From the NCBI GenBank assembly GCA_039707655.1, contig CM077666.1, positions 238,978,166 through 239,042,165 on the forward strand: a stretch of 64,000 nt of DNA, given 5' to 3'. Positions within the stretch are counted from its first letter, which is position 1. Every line of letters starts with the position of its first letter. Of the stretch, positions 37,032 to 49,784 are shown piece by piece. This DNA is from Elymus sibiricus (taxonomy: Eukaryota > Streptophyta > Magnoliopsida > Poales > Poaceae). Below the pieces are notes generated by a model, which had not been told where the DNA came from, searched no databases, and saw nothing but the letters and a program-made list of their open reading frames with translations. Position numbers and translations under genes: made by a program.

Positions 37032-38177
37032 CTGTTGGAAATATGCCCTAGAGGCAATAATAAATTGGTTATTATTATATTTCCTTGTTCATGATAATCG
37101 TTTATTATCCATGCTATAATTGTATTGATTGGAAACTCAAATACATGTGTGGGTACATAGACAACACTGTGTCCCTAGTAAGCCTCTAGTTGACTAGCTC
37201 GTTGATCAAAGATGGTTAAGGTTTCCTAGCCATTGACATGAGATGTCATTTGATAAACGGGATCACATCATTAGGAGAATGATGTGATGGACAAGACCCA
37301 AACTGTAAACATAGCATTTGATCGTGTCAGTTTATTGCTATTGTTTTCTGCATGTCAAGTATCTGTTCCTTTGACCATGAGATCATGCAACTCACTAACA
37401 CCGGAGGAATACCTTGTGTGTATCAAACGTCGCAACGTAACTGGGTGACTATAAAGGTGCTCTACAGATATCTCCGAGTGTGTCTGTTGGGTTGGCATGG
37501 ATCAAGACTGGGATTTGTTACTCCGTATGACGGAGAGGTATCTCAGGGCCCACTCGGTAATACAACATCACAATGAGCCTTGCAAGCAATGTGACTAAAG
37601 TGTTAGCCACGAGATCTTGTATTACGGAACGAGTAAAGAGACTTGCCGGTAACGAGATTGAACTAGGTATAGTGATACCGACGATCGAATCTCGGGCAAG
37701 TAACATACCGAAGAACAAAGGGAACAGCATACGGGATTAACTGAATCCTTGACATAGAGGTTCGACCGATAAAGATCTTCGTAGAATATGTAGGAGCCAA
37801 TATGGGCATCCAGGTCCCGCTATTGGTTATTGGCCGTAGAGGTGTCTCGGTCATGTCTACATAGTTCTCGAACCCGCAGGGTCTACACACTTAACGTTTG
37901 GTGACGATTAGTATAATTGAGTTATTATGTTGGTGACCGAAAGTTGTTCGGAGTCCCGGATAAGATCCCGGACATGACGAGGATCTCCGGAATAGTCCGG
38001 AGGTAAAGATTGATATATGTGATAATAGTGTTTTGATCTCCGGAAGAGTTCCGAAGTTCACCGGAAGGGGTTCCGGATGTTTACCGAAGTGTTCGGGTGC
38101 AGCAACACTTTATATGAGCCAAAGGGATAAAGCCCACGAGGTATTGGAAAGTGCAAAAGTAGTTTTGCTGCCGCGTA

Positions 38178-38270
38178 AGCGGTACTACCGCTTGGTGAAG
38201 CGGTACTACCGCCCGAGCGGTACTACCGCTTGTGTGAAGCGGTACTACCGCCCAAGCGGTACTACCGCTT
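38178..38270 (+). repeat. Five GCGGTACTACCGC palindromes in the 3' LTR
   Basis: Same units as 31014-31128 but lacking one 22-bp repeat. The number of copies can change by slippage during reverse transcription or by later recombination. Confidence 0.92.
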
Positions 38271-38399
38271 GTGCGCGGCTGTGCACGGTTCGGCAGGGAT
38301 CCGAGTTGGACTCTTTCCCTGCGGGCCAAACCGACCTTGTGCGGGCAAAACCGACCCGGAGGAGGCTTTTACTCCAAGTTTAGACCCCAAGGCTCAACA

Positions 38400-38408
38400 T
38401 ATAAATAG
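38400..38408 (+). promoter_or_regulatory. LTR TATA box (3' LTR)
   Basis: TATAAATAG, the copy of the 5' LTR box. If used here it would drive transcription outward into 38874 and beyond. Confidence 0.6.
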
Positions 38409-38873
38409 AGGGGCAGGGCTAGCACACGGGACACATCAGGATTTCCCAAGCCGTGTGCCGGCAACCCTAGCCCTCTAGTTCCTCCGTCATAATCTCCGTA
38501 GCGCTTGGCGAAGCCCTGCAGAGATTGTTCCTCACCACCATCACCACGCCGTCGTGCTGCTGGAACTCAACCACTACTTCATCATCGCTCGCTGGATCGA
38601 GGAGGTGAAGGCGTCATCAAGCCGTACGTGTGTTGAACGCGGAGGTGCCGTCCGTTCGGCACTAGATCGGAAGGATCGTGATTGGATCGCGGGACGCTCG
38701 GCGATTTGGATCGCGAAGACGTTCGACTACATCAACCGCGTTTATTAACGCTTCCGCTTAGCGATCTACAAGGGTATGTAGATTCACTCTCCCTCTCGTA
38801 GATGCTCATCACCATGGATAGATCTTATGTGTGCGTAGGAAAATTTTTGTTTCCCATGCAACGTTCCCCAACA

Positions 38874-38878
38874 ACACT
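38874..38878. repeat. Right target-site duplication ACACT of the copia element
   Basis: Exact copy of 29864-29868, followed by TGCTCAGTCAATG, which continues the host sequence. Confidence 0.95.
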
Positions 38879-39459
38879 TGCTCAGTCAATGCCCGGCCTC
38901 GGACTATCGACACGTCGTAGCCCTACCTAGGTTCAACAGAGAGGCCAGCACGCCGGTCTACATCCTAAGTGCGAAGGGGTCTTGGGCCCATCACCCTTTG
39001 CACTCCTGCGCGTTGCGTGGGCGGCCGGGAGCAGACCTAGCCCCCTTAATACAAGCGCGGGCGTTCCCAGTCCAACCCGGCGCGAGCCGCTCAATCGCTG
39101 ACATCTGAAGAACTTCGGCTGATACCACGACGCCGAGTACCCATATTATTCCCACGTGCTAGTTAGCGCGAAAAGGCCAGAGGCCTACTCAGATTACATA
39201 TCCTAACCCATTAATGTATTAGGAGCGCGCGGAAACGAGCAGAGACTCACGATCCTGTGACCCCGTCGCCCCGTCTCGTGGACTTACGGCAAGGGCTAAG
39301 AATGCCCGGCCGTGCCACGTATTCGTCTCTCGGGTACCCTCATGGTCAACCCGACAACATATCTCTCGCGGGTACCCCTCGGGGCCGACCCGTCTTTATC
39401 CAGTAACAGCAGTAATAAAGTGCAAGTAACCGTGTGTCCATAACATCTAGCAGGAATCC

Positions 39460-39665
39460 GAGGAATCACCCTCGTTGGATTCCCACTCGATGTACCCGTC
39501 AAGGTGAACCCGGAGGAATCACCCTCGATGGTATTCACACTTGCGGGGTTGCACGACAGAAGCTTTATCGGGGGTGGTGAAAGAGGAATCACCCTCGGTA
39601 ACCCACAACCTTCTAGCTGTACTACAGAGGTATCATCAGGAGTGAGATAAGAGGTATCACCCTCG
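39460..39665. repeat. Four GAGG(A/T)ATCACCCTCG motifs
   Basis: Copies at 39460-39474, 39513-39527, 39583-39597 and 39651-39665, with a partial GAGGTATCATCAGG at 39627. Spacing of 53, 70 and 68 bp is irregular. The outer GAGG and CCTC are complementary, so each motif is an imperfect palindrome. Confidence 0.8.
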
Positions 39666-40435
39666 GCACTCGATGACAGCTCTACAGAGTCGGGCAACTT
39701 AGGGGGTGTGTGCGGTGGTGAACTGGTCTCAGCCCGACGATCACATTGATCGGGGCACAGGTACTAAAGCGAGGCAACTAAAGCAAGAAAGAGGGGCCAC
39801 AGATGGTTCACTACCATCCAACCTATTCTAAGCATTTTGGATAACAGGCAGGTATCAATAGCAGTTACAAGGACAGGCTATGCATCAGAATAGGATAAAA
39901 CAATAGCAGCAGCAAATTCTAATGCAAGCAGGAGGGAGAGAGAATAGGTGATATAGGCATGCGTCAAGGGGGGTTGCTTGCGTGGAAGCTCTGCGACAAA
40001 GGAGGGGTTGTCAGTGGGGTCGCCGGTCTCCTGAGCTGCGTCGGTCTCGGGGGCTATCGGAGAGGAAGAGGGGGAAGAAACAAATAAATTCACAGCAAAC
40101 GAGTGCAACACAGAGCATGACATGCTAAAATGCAGTGCAGGGTTGCCTAAATGCATCTCTAAACCATTTTAGCTATTTTAGGATTTAAGTTGAAATTATT
40201 AGCAGGTATGCATGCACTATTCATCTACCGGAAACAGGCAAAAAGTTGCGGGTTCACCTACGTAGAGGGCCCCGATAAAAAAACAGACGGCACTATCGGA
40301 TTCGTGGGATTTTTCTGATCAACTTTCACGTAGAAAGTTTTTCAATCCGAGCTACGGATAATTTTCTATGATTTTTCAAAGTTTTAAACTATTTTCTGAA
40401 ATTATTTAAATTAACAGAATTCCAGAAATGGAATA

Positions 40436-40454
40436 TGACGTCATGCTGACGTCA
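40436..40454. promoter_or_regulatory. Paired TGACGTCA elements (as-1-like)
   Basis: TGACGTCA at 40436-40443 and again at 40447-40454, three bases apart. Closely paired TGACG motifs are the known binding arrangement for TGA-class bZIP factors (as-1 element). A CACGTG at 40510-40515 within CCACGTGTC is a G-box/ABRE-like site. The context suggests the promoter part of an LTR; function is inferred. Confidence 0.5.
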
Positions 40455-43426
40455 TCACTGCGTCAGCAGTCGGCTGACCAGCTGACTGGTCAAACTGACA
40501 GGTGGGACCCACGTGTCAGCCTCAGAGGTTTTAATCAGTGATTAATTTAAACTAACAGAGTTACTTAACTGGTGGGCCCGGTCTGTCAGTGTCTGATTAA
40601 TTATTAGTTTTATTTTAAAAAACCAATTTAACTAATTAACCGCGCGGGCCCACTGGTCAGTGACAGCGGTGAACAGTAATCACGCGTCAAACGAACGCTG
40701 GGGCCCACTGGCATTGTCCGTGGGCGGGCCCCACGCCTTGCACGTAGGCGGCAGGTGCCGGAACTACTCCGGCGAGCTCCGGACACGGCCGAGAGCTCTG
40801 GCGAGCTCGGATTTTCGCCACAGTGCACCAAATCGAGCGCCGTTTCTTGCTCTCGATCGGCCACTCCGAGCCGCGTCGATCTGCGCAAACGGCGCGAGCT
40901 CCAGTGGTTTGTAGCGACGGCTACAGCGAGCTCAGGCGGTGGCCGGAATCGGGGCTACACGGATCCATCGATTTAGCGCGCGCACGAGCAACTAGTGAGG
41001 CCTAGCCGCACTACAGGAGTGCCACGAGCATGGTGGTGGACTCGGGTGGCCACGACAGCAACTACCACGCCGGCGACGAGCGGCGCAGCGGAGCGGAGTT
41101 CGGCCGGTCATGGCGGCAGTCGCTAGAGCTCGAGAAGGGGCTCGGGAAGGAAGAGAGGAGGGGGGAAGCTTACGGTGCAGGCACATGGAGGCCTCTCGGT
41201 GATCGGGAGCGCAGGGGGAGCCTGCAGTCGCCGGAGTTCGCCGGTGACAGAGAGATCGGCGCCGAGCTCGATCCCGCTCGTGCGGTCCTCCCCGAGCGAA
41301 ATGGCGGGCGGTGAATGACGTAGCCGAACGAGGCGGAGACGACGGGCACGGCGGCGACGAGAACGGACGCCGGTGGCCGTGGATCGACGTTGGGCGCGGC
41401 GGCGGCGTTCGGGACAGAGAGAGAGAAGGGGAGAGCGCGCGCGAGGGAGAGGATCAATGACTTTCAACCAAGATGACCATCACCATGAGCATCTTCATGG
41501 CATAGTACATGATAACATCACTATTTTTGGAAATAACAAGGGTGTTAACATTGTGAGCAATAATTCCACAAAAAGATTAAAGATTTGGTTAAAAAAAATT
41601 AATTTTCCAATTTTCTAGTGCTATGCATGACTTTTTTTGTGAACCAAGTGCCATAAACAAGATTGTAAATTGTGCCCTTACAATTTTGTCCTAAAGTATA
41701 CCACATGGGATGCGAACTGCCAATTTTTCATGAATTTCAGAGTGATATTGCCATATTTCATAGATTTATTGAATTTCTGGCGATTTACATCAAGTAATTC
41801 AAATTTGAACTGCAAGTGTGCTCTAGTTTGGTCCAATAAATTCTAAAAACTCATTTTCACCTTCAGCGTTAGGAATGTACGCAGTATCCACAAACAAAAC
41901 TCACTTACCCAACCATTATATATGATTACTCATCCTTGCAATTTTGACAACACATCGAAAGAAATTAAAGAAAATGAAAAAAGGCTCAAAAATTGAAATC
42001 CTTTTGCATGGAGGCCTCTTATGTGCAATGGCTTGTAGGAAAAACAATAAAATGACAATACCACAAACTTTTAAAAAAACCTTCACAAACTGACGTATCT
42101 TCGATGAAGATCAATGACATTCAACCAAGATGACCATCACCATGAGAATCTTCATGACATAGTACATGATAACATCACAATTTTTGGAAATAACAAGGGT
42201 GTTAACATTGTGAGCAATAATTCCACAAAAAGATTGAAGATATGGTTAAAAAAATTAATTTTCCAATTTTCTAGTGCTATGCATGACTTTTTTTTGTCAA
42301 GCAAGTGCCATAAACAAGATTGTAAATAGTGAACTTACAATTTTGTCCTAAAGTATACCACATGGGATGACAACTGCTAATTTTTCATGAATTTCAGAGT
42401 GATATTGCCATATTTCATAGATTTATTGAATTTCTGGCGATTTACATCAAGTAATTCAAATTTGAACTGCAAGTGTTCTCTAGTTTGGTCCAATAAATTC
42501 TGAAAAATCATTTTCACCTTCCACGTTAGGAACGTACGCAGTATCCACAAAGAAAACTCAATTACTCAACCATTATATATGATTACTCATGCATGCAATT
42601 TTGACAACACATCGAAAGAAATTAAAGAAAATGACAAAACACTCAAAAATTGAAATCCTTCTGCATGGAGGCCTCTTATGTGCAATGGTTTGTGGGAAAA
42701 ATAATAAACTGACAATACCACAAACTTTTAAAAAAACCTTCACAAACAGACCTATCTCCGATGAAGATCAATGACTTTCAACCAAGATGACCATCACCAT
42801 GAGCATCTTCATGGCATAGTACATGATAACATCACCATTTTTGGAAATAACAAGGGTGTTAACATTGTGAGCAATAATTCCACAAAAAGATTGAAGATTT
42901 GGTTAAAAAAATTAATTTTCCTTTTTTCTAGTGCTATGCATGACTTTTTTTGTGAAGCAAGTGCCATAAATAAGATGGTAAATCGTGCCCTTACAATTTT
43001 GTCCTAAAGTATACCACATGGGATGCCAACTGCCAATTTTTCATGAATTTCAGAGTGATATTGCCATATTTCAATGATTTATTGAATTTCTGGCCATTTA
43101 CATCAAGTAATTCAAATTTGAACTGCAAGTGTGCTCTAGTTTGCTCCAATAAATTCTGAAAAATCATTTTTACCTTCCACGTTAGGAATGTACACAGTGT
43201 CCACAAAGAAAACTCAATTACCCAACCATTATATATGATTACTCATCCATGCAATTTTGATAACACATCGAAAGAAATTAAAGAAAATAAAAAATGGCAC
43301 GAAAATTGAAATCCTTTTGCATGGAGGCCTCTTATGTGCAATGGCTTGTGGGAAAAATAATAAACTGACAATACCACAAACTTTTAAAAAAACCTTCACA
43401 AACTGACCTATCTCCGATGAAGATCA

Positions 43427-44039
43427 ATGACTTTTAACCAAGATGACCATCACCATGAGCATCTTCATGGCATAGTACATGATAACATCACTATTTAAAA
43501 GATTGAAGATTTGATTAAAAAATAATAATTTTCCAATTTTCTAGTGCTATGCATGACTTTTTTTATGAACCAAGTGCCATAAACAAGATTGTAAATTGTG
43601 CCCTTACAATTTTGTCCTAAAGTATACCACATGGGATGCCAACTGCCAATTTTTCATGAATTTCAGAGTGATATTGCCATATTTCATAGATTTATTGAAT
43701 TTCTGGCGATTTACATCAAATAATTCAAATTTGAACTGCAAGTGTGCTCTAGTTTGGTCCAATAAATTCTAAAAACTCATTTTCACCTTCAGCGTTAGGA
43801 ATGTATGCAGTATCCACAAAGAAAACTTACTTACCCAACCATTATAAATGATTACTCATCCTTGCAATTTTGACAACACATCGAAAGAAAGTAAATAAAA
43901 TGAAAAAAGGCTCAAAAATTGAAATCCTTTTGCATGGAGGCCTCTTATGTGCAATGGCTTGTAGGAAAAATAATAAACTGACAATACCACAAACTTTTAA
44001 AAAAACCTTCACAAACTAACGTATCTCCGATGAAGATCA
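43427..44039. repeat. Monomer with an internal deletion
   Basis: At about 43491 CATCACTATTT joins AAAAGATTGAAG, removing about 47 bp that normally contain GGAAATAACAAGGGTG and the AATAATTCCAC block. The rest of the unit is normal. Confidence 0.85.
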
Positions 44040-45351
44040 ATGACATTCAACCAAGATGACCATCACCATGAGCATCTTCATGGCATAGTACATGATAACA
44101 TCACAATTTTTGGAAATAACAAGGGTGTTAACATTGTGAGCAATAATTCTACAAAAAGATTGAAGATATGGTTAAAAAAATTCATTTTCCAATTTTCTAG
44201 TGCTATGCATGACTTTTTTTTGTGAAGCAAGTGCCATGAACAAGATTGTAAATTGTGAACTTACAATTTTGTCCTAAAGTGTACCACATGGGATGACAAC
44301 TGCTAATTTTTCATGAATTTTAGAGTGATATTGCCATATTTCATAGATTTATTGAATTTCTGGCGATTTACATCAAGTAATTCAAATTTGAACTGCAAGT
44401 GTTCTCTACTTTGGTCCAATAAATTCTGAAAAATCATTTTCACCTTCCACGTTAGGAATGTACGTAGTATCCACAAAGAAAACTCAATTACTCAACCATT
44501 ATATATGATTACTCATCCATGCAATTTTGACAACACATCGAAAGAAATTAAAGGAAATGACAAAACGCTCAAATATTGAAATCCTTTTGCATGGAGGCCT
44601 CTTATGTGCAATGGCTTGTGTGAAAAATAATAAACTGACAATACCACAATCTTTTAAAAAACCCTTCACAAACTGACCTATCTCCGATGAAGATCAATGA
44701 CTTTCAACCAAGATGACCATCACCATGAGCATCTTCATGGCATAGTACATGATAACATCACCATTTTTGGAAATAACAAGGGTGTTAACATTGTGAGCAA
44801 TAATTCCACAAAAAGATTGAAGATATGGTTAAAAAAATTAACTTTCCATTTTTCTAGTGTTATGCATGACTTTTTTGTGAAGCAATTGCCATAAATAAGA
44901 TGGTAAATCGTGCCCTTACAATTTTGTCCTAAAGTATACCACATGGGATGCCAGCTGCCAATTTTTCATGAATTTCAGGGTGATATTGCCATATTTCATT
45001 GATTTATTGAATTTCTGGCCATTTACATCAAGTAATTCAAATTTGAACTGCAAGTGTGCTCTAGTTTGGTCCAATAAATTCTGAAAAATCATTTTCACCT
45101 TCCACGTTAGGAATGTACCCAGTATCCACAAAGAAAACTCAATTACTCAACCATTATATATGATTACTCATCCATGCAATTTTGACAACACATCGAAAGA
45201 AATTAAAGAAAATGACAAAACGCTCAAAAATTGAAATCCTTTTGCATAGAGGCCTCTTATGTGCAATGGCTTGTGGGAAAAATAATAAACTGACAATACC
45301 ACAAACTTTTAAAAAAACCTTCACAAACTGACCTATCTCCGGTGAAGATCA

Positions 45352-45868
45352 ATGACTTTCAACCAAGATGACCATCACCATGAGCATCTTCATGGCATAG
45401 TACGTCATAACATCACCGTTTTTGGAAATAACAAGGGTGTGAACATTGTGAGCAATAATTCCACAAAAAGAATGAAGATTTGGTTAAAAAAATTAATTTT
45501 CCATTTTTCTAGTGTTATGCATGACTTTTTTTGTGAAGCAATTGCCATAAATAAGATTGTAAATCGTGCCCTCACAATTTTCTCCTAAGTATACCACATG
45601 GGATGCCAACTGCCAATTTTTCATGAATTTCAGAGTGATATTGCCATATTTCATTGATTTATTGAATTTCTGGCGATTTACATCAAGCAATGCAATTTTG
45701 ACAACACATCGAAAGAAATTAAAAAAAATGAAAAAAGGCACAAAAATTGAAATCCTTTTGCATGGAGGCCTCTTATGTGCAATGGCTTGTGGGAAAAATA
45801 ATAAACTGAGAATACCACAAACTTTTCAAAAAACCTTCACAAACTGACCTATCTCCGATGAAGATCAA
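45352..45868. repeat. Truncated monomer, 517-518 bp type, second occurrence
   Basis: Carries the same CATCAAGCAATGCAATTTTG joint as 27523-28039. The neighbouring monomers also correspond (45352, 45868, 46519 to 27523, 28040, 28695, offset about 17.83 kb), so a multi-monomer block was duplicated. Confidence 0.9.
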
Positions 45869-47819
45869 TGACTTTCAGCCAAGATGACCATCACCATGGG
45901 TATCTTCATGGCATAGTACATGATAACATCACTATTTTTGGAAATAACAAGGGTGTTAACATTGAAAGCAATAATTCCACAAAAAGATTGAAGATTTGGT
46001 TAAAAAAAAATTCCATTTTTCTAGTGCTATGCATGACTTTTTTGTGAAGCAAGTGCCATAAATAAGATTGTAAATCATGCCCTCACAATTTTGTCCTAAA
46101 GTATACCACATGGGATGCAAACTCCCATTTTTTTCATGAATTACAGAGTGATATTGCCATATTTCATTGATTTATTGAATTTCTGGTGATTTACATTAAG
46201 TAATTCAAATTTGAACATCAAGTATGCTCTAGTTTGGTCCAATAAACTCTGAAAAATCATTTTCACCTTCCACGTTAGGAATGTACGCAGTATCCACAAA
46301 GAAAACTCAATTACCCAGCCATTATATATGATTACTCATCCATGCAATTTTGACAACACATCGAAAAAATTAAAGAAAGTGAAAAAAGGCTCAAAAATTG
46401 AAATCCTTTTGCATGGAGGCCTACTATGTGCAATGGCTTGTGGGATAAATAATAAACTGACCGTACCACAAACTTTTAAAAAAACCTTCACAAACTCACC
46501 TATCTCCGATGAAGATCAATGACTTTCAACCAAGATGACCATCACCATGAGCATCTTCATGGCATAGTACATGATAACATCACTATTTTTGGAAATAACA
46601 AGGGTGTTAACATTGTGAGCAATAATTTCACAAAAAGATTGAAGATTTGGTTAAAAAAATTAATTGTCCAATTTTCTAGTGCTATGCATGGCGTTTTTTG
46701 TGAACCAAGTGCCATAAACAAGATTGTAAATTGTGCCCTTACAATTTTGTCCTAAAGTATACCACTCGGGATGCCAACTACCAATTTTTCATGAATTTCA
46801 GAGTGATATTGCCATATTTCATAGATTTATTGAATTTCTGGCGATTTACATCAAGTAATTCAAATTTGAACTGCAAGTGTGCTCTAGTTTGGTCCTATAA
46901 ATTCTAAAAACTCATTTTGACCTTCAGCTATAGGAATGTACGCAGTATCCACAAAGAAAACCCACTTACCCAACCATTATATATGATTACTCATCCTTGC
47001 AATTTTGACAACACATCGAAAGAAATAAAAGAAAATGAAAAAAGGCTCGAAAATTGAAATCCTTTTGCATGGAGGCCTCTTATGTGCAATGGCTTGTGGG
47101 AAAAATAATAAACTGACAATACCACAAACTTTAAAAAAATACCTACACAAACTGACCTATCTCCGATGAAGATCAATGACTTTCAACCAAGATGACCATC
47201 ACCATGAGCATCTTCATGGCATAGTACATGATAACATCACTATTTTTGGAAATAACAAGGGTGTTAACATTGTGAGCAATAATTTCAAAAAAAGATTGAA
47301 GATTTGGTTAAAAAAAAATAATTTTCCAATTTTCTAGTGCTATGCATGGTGTTTTTTGTGAACCAAGTGCCATAAACAAGATTGTAAATTGTGCCCTTAC
47401 AATTTTGTCCTAAAGTATACCACATGGGATGCCAACTGCCAATTTTTCATGAATTTCAGAGTGATATTGCCATATTTCATAGATTTAATGAATTTTTGGC
47501 AATTTACATCAAGTAATTCAAATTTGAACTGCAAGTGTGCTCTAGTTTGGTCCAATAAATTCTAAAAAATCATTTTCACCTTCAGCGTTAGGAATGTACG
47601 CAGTATCCAAAAAGAAAACCCACTTACCCAACCATTATATATGATTACTCATCCTTGCAATTTTGACAACACATTGAAAGAAATAAAAGAAAATGAAAAA
47701 ATGCTCGAAAATTGAAATCCTTTTGCATGGAGGCCTCTTATGTGCAATGGCTTGTGGGAAAAATAATAAACTGACAATACCACAAACATAAAAAAAAACC
47801 CTTCACAAACTGACCTATC

Positions 47820-49780
47820 TCCGATGAAGATCAATGACTTTCAACCAAGATGACCATCACCATGAGCATCTTCATGGCATAGTACATGATAACATCACAA
47901 ATTTTGGAAATAACAAGGGTGTTAACATTGTGAGCAATAATTCCACAAAAAGATTGAAGATATGGTTAAAAAAATAATTTTCCAATTTTCTAGTGCTATG
48001 CATGACTTTTTTTGTGAAGCAAGTGCCATTAACAAGATTGTAAATTGTGAACTTACAATTTTGTCCTAAAGTATACCACATGGGATGCCAACTGCTAATT
48101 TTTCATGAATTTCAGAGTGATATTGCCATATTTCATAGATTTATTGAATTTCTGGCGATTTACACAAGTAATTCAAATTTGAACTGCAAGTGTTCTCTAG
48201 TTTGGTCCAATAAATTCTGAAAAATCATTTTCACCTTCCTCGTTAGGAATGTACGCAGTATCCACAAAGAAAACTCAATTACTCAACCATTATATATGAT
48301 TACTCATCCATGCAATTTTGACAACACATCGAAAGAAATTAAAGAAAATGACAAAACGCTCAAAAATTGAAATCCTTTTGCATGGAGGCCTCTTATCTGC
48401 AATGTCTTGTGGGAAAAATAATAAACTGACAATGCCACAAACTTAAAAAAAACCTTCACAAACTAACCTATCTCTTATGAGGATCAATGACTTTCAACGA
48501 AGATGACCATGAGCATGAGCATCTTCATGTCATAGTACACGATAACATCACCATTTTTCGAAATAACATGGGTGTTAACATTGTGAGCAACAATTCTACA
48601 AAAAGATTGAAGATTTGGTTACAAAAATATTTTTCCATTTTTATAGTGCCATGCATGACTTTTTTGTGAAGCAAGTGTCATAAATAAGATTGTAAATCAT
48701 GCCATCACAATTTTGTCCTAAATCATACCACATGGGATGCCAACTGCCAATTTTTCATGAATTTCAGAGTGATATTGCCGTAGTTCATTTATTTATTGAA
48801 TTTCTGGCGATTTACATCAAGTAATTCAAATTTGAACTACAAGTGTGCTCTAGTTTGGTCCAATAAATTCTGAAAAATCATTTTCACCTTCCACGTTAGG
48901 AATGTACGCAGTATCCACAAACAAAACTCAATTACCCAACCATTCTATATGATTACTCATCCATGCAATTTTGACAACACATCGAAAGAAATTAAAGAAA
49001 ATGAAAAAGGCTCAAAAATTGAAATCCATTTGCATGGAGGCCTCTTATGTGCAATGGCTTGTGGGAAAAATAATAAACTGACAATACCACAAACTTTTAA
49101 AAAAACCTTCACAAACTGACCTATCTCCGGTGAAGATCAATGACTTTCAACCAAGATGACCATCACCATGAGCATCTTCATGGCATAGTACATGATAACA
49201 TCACTATTTTTAGAAATAACAAGGGTGTTAACATTGTGAGCAATAATTTCACAAAAAGATTGAAGATTTGGTTAAAAAAAATTAATTTTCCAATTTTCTA
49301 GTGCTATGCATGGCGTTTTTTGTGAACCAAGTGCCATAAACAAAATTGTAAATTGTGCCCTTACAATTTTGTCCTAAAGTATACCACATGGGATGCCAAC
49401 TGCCAATTTTTCATGAATTTCAGAGTGATATTGCCATATTTCATAGATTTATTGAATTTCTGGCGATTTACATCAAGTAATTCAAATTTGAACTGCAAGT
49501 GTGCTCTAGTTTGGTCCAATAAATTCTAAAAAATCATTTTCACCTTCAGCGTCAGGAATGTACGCAGTATCCACAAAGAAAACCCACTTACCCAACCATT
49601 ATATTTGATTACTCATCCATGCAATTTTGACAACACATCGAAAGAAATGAAATAAAATGAAAAAAGGCTTGAAAATTGAAATACTTTTGCATGGAGGCCT
49701 CTTATGTGCAATGGCTTGTGGAAAAAATAATAAACTGACAATACCACAAACTTTAAAAAAAAACCTTCACAAACTGACCT
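47820..49780. repeat. Three-monomer block, copy 1
   Basis: Private variants ACAAATTTTGGAAATAAC (about 47897), TTCATGTCATAGTACACG (about 48523) and TTTTTAGAAATAAC (about 49207) recur in the same order about 1966 bp later. Confidence 0.75.
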
Positions 49781-49784
49781 ATCT

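Larger units (their letters stand above)
29869..38873 (+). mobile_element. Full-length Ty1/copia retrotransposon, BARE1/Angela/WIS group
   Basis: The element is 9005 bp with 5' LTR 29869-31731, primer-binding site, leader, a single gag-pol frame 33008-36982, polypurine tract and 3' LTR 37033-38873, flanked by ACACT duplications. The LTR start TGTTGGAAATATGCCCTAGA, LTR length near 1.85 kb and long leader match the BARE1/Angela/WIS group of Triticeae. The LTRs differ by one substitution seen (30315 G versus 37479 T) and one 22-bp repeat unit. At generic grass LTR rates that means a very recent insertion, on the order of tens of thousands of years. All structural parts look intact, so it may be autonomous; expression cannot be judged. 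Confidence 0.97.
37033..38873 (+). repeat. 3' LTR of the copia element (1841 bp)
   Basis: Collinear with the 5' LTR at an offset of 7164 bp up to the palindrome array and 7142 bp after it, so no other length change exists. The one base difference noticed is T at 37479 (G at 30315). It has five palindrome units against six in the 5' LTR. Confidence 0.97.
38874..41451. other. Right fragment of the host repeat: LTR-like, GC-rich at its right end
   Basis: About 2.6 kb with no intact gene. The first part (38879-39730) has GGGTACCC-type words and four GAGG(A/T)ATCACCCTCG repeats. The middle (about 40200-40640) is AT-rich, with a TGACGTCA pair and a CACGTG. The last 800 bp are very GC-rich with open frames in several registers, ending in GAGAGAGAGAAGGGGAG. 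Repetitive sequence of this kind (promoter-like middle, GC-rich leader) is common in wheat LTR retrotransposons, but I could not name it or find its termini. The frames at 40628-41467 on both strands follow from high GC and are not called as genes. Confidence 0.45.

Noticed and set aside
29565..41460. A short target duplication flanking the whole 11.9-kb block
   Set aside because: Compared both edges: they match different phases of the monomer, and no 3-10 bp duplication explains them.
40628..41467. Overlapping arginine/proline/serine-rich frames on both strands
   Set aside because: High GC lengthens frames in all registers; the composition is low-complexity and no domain is seen.
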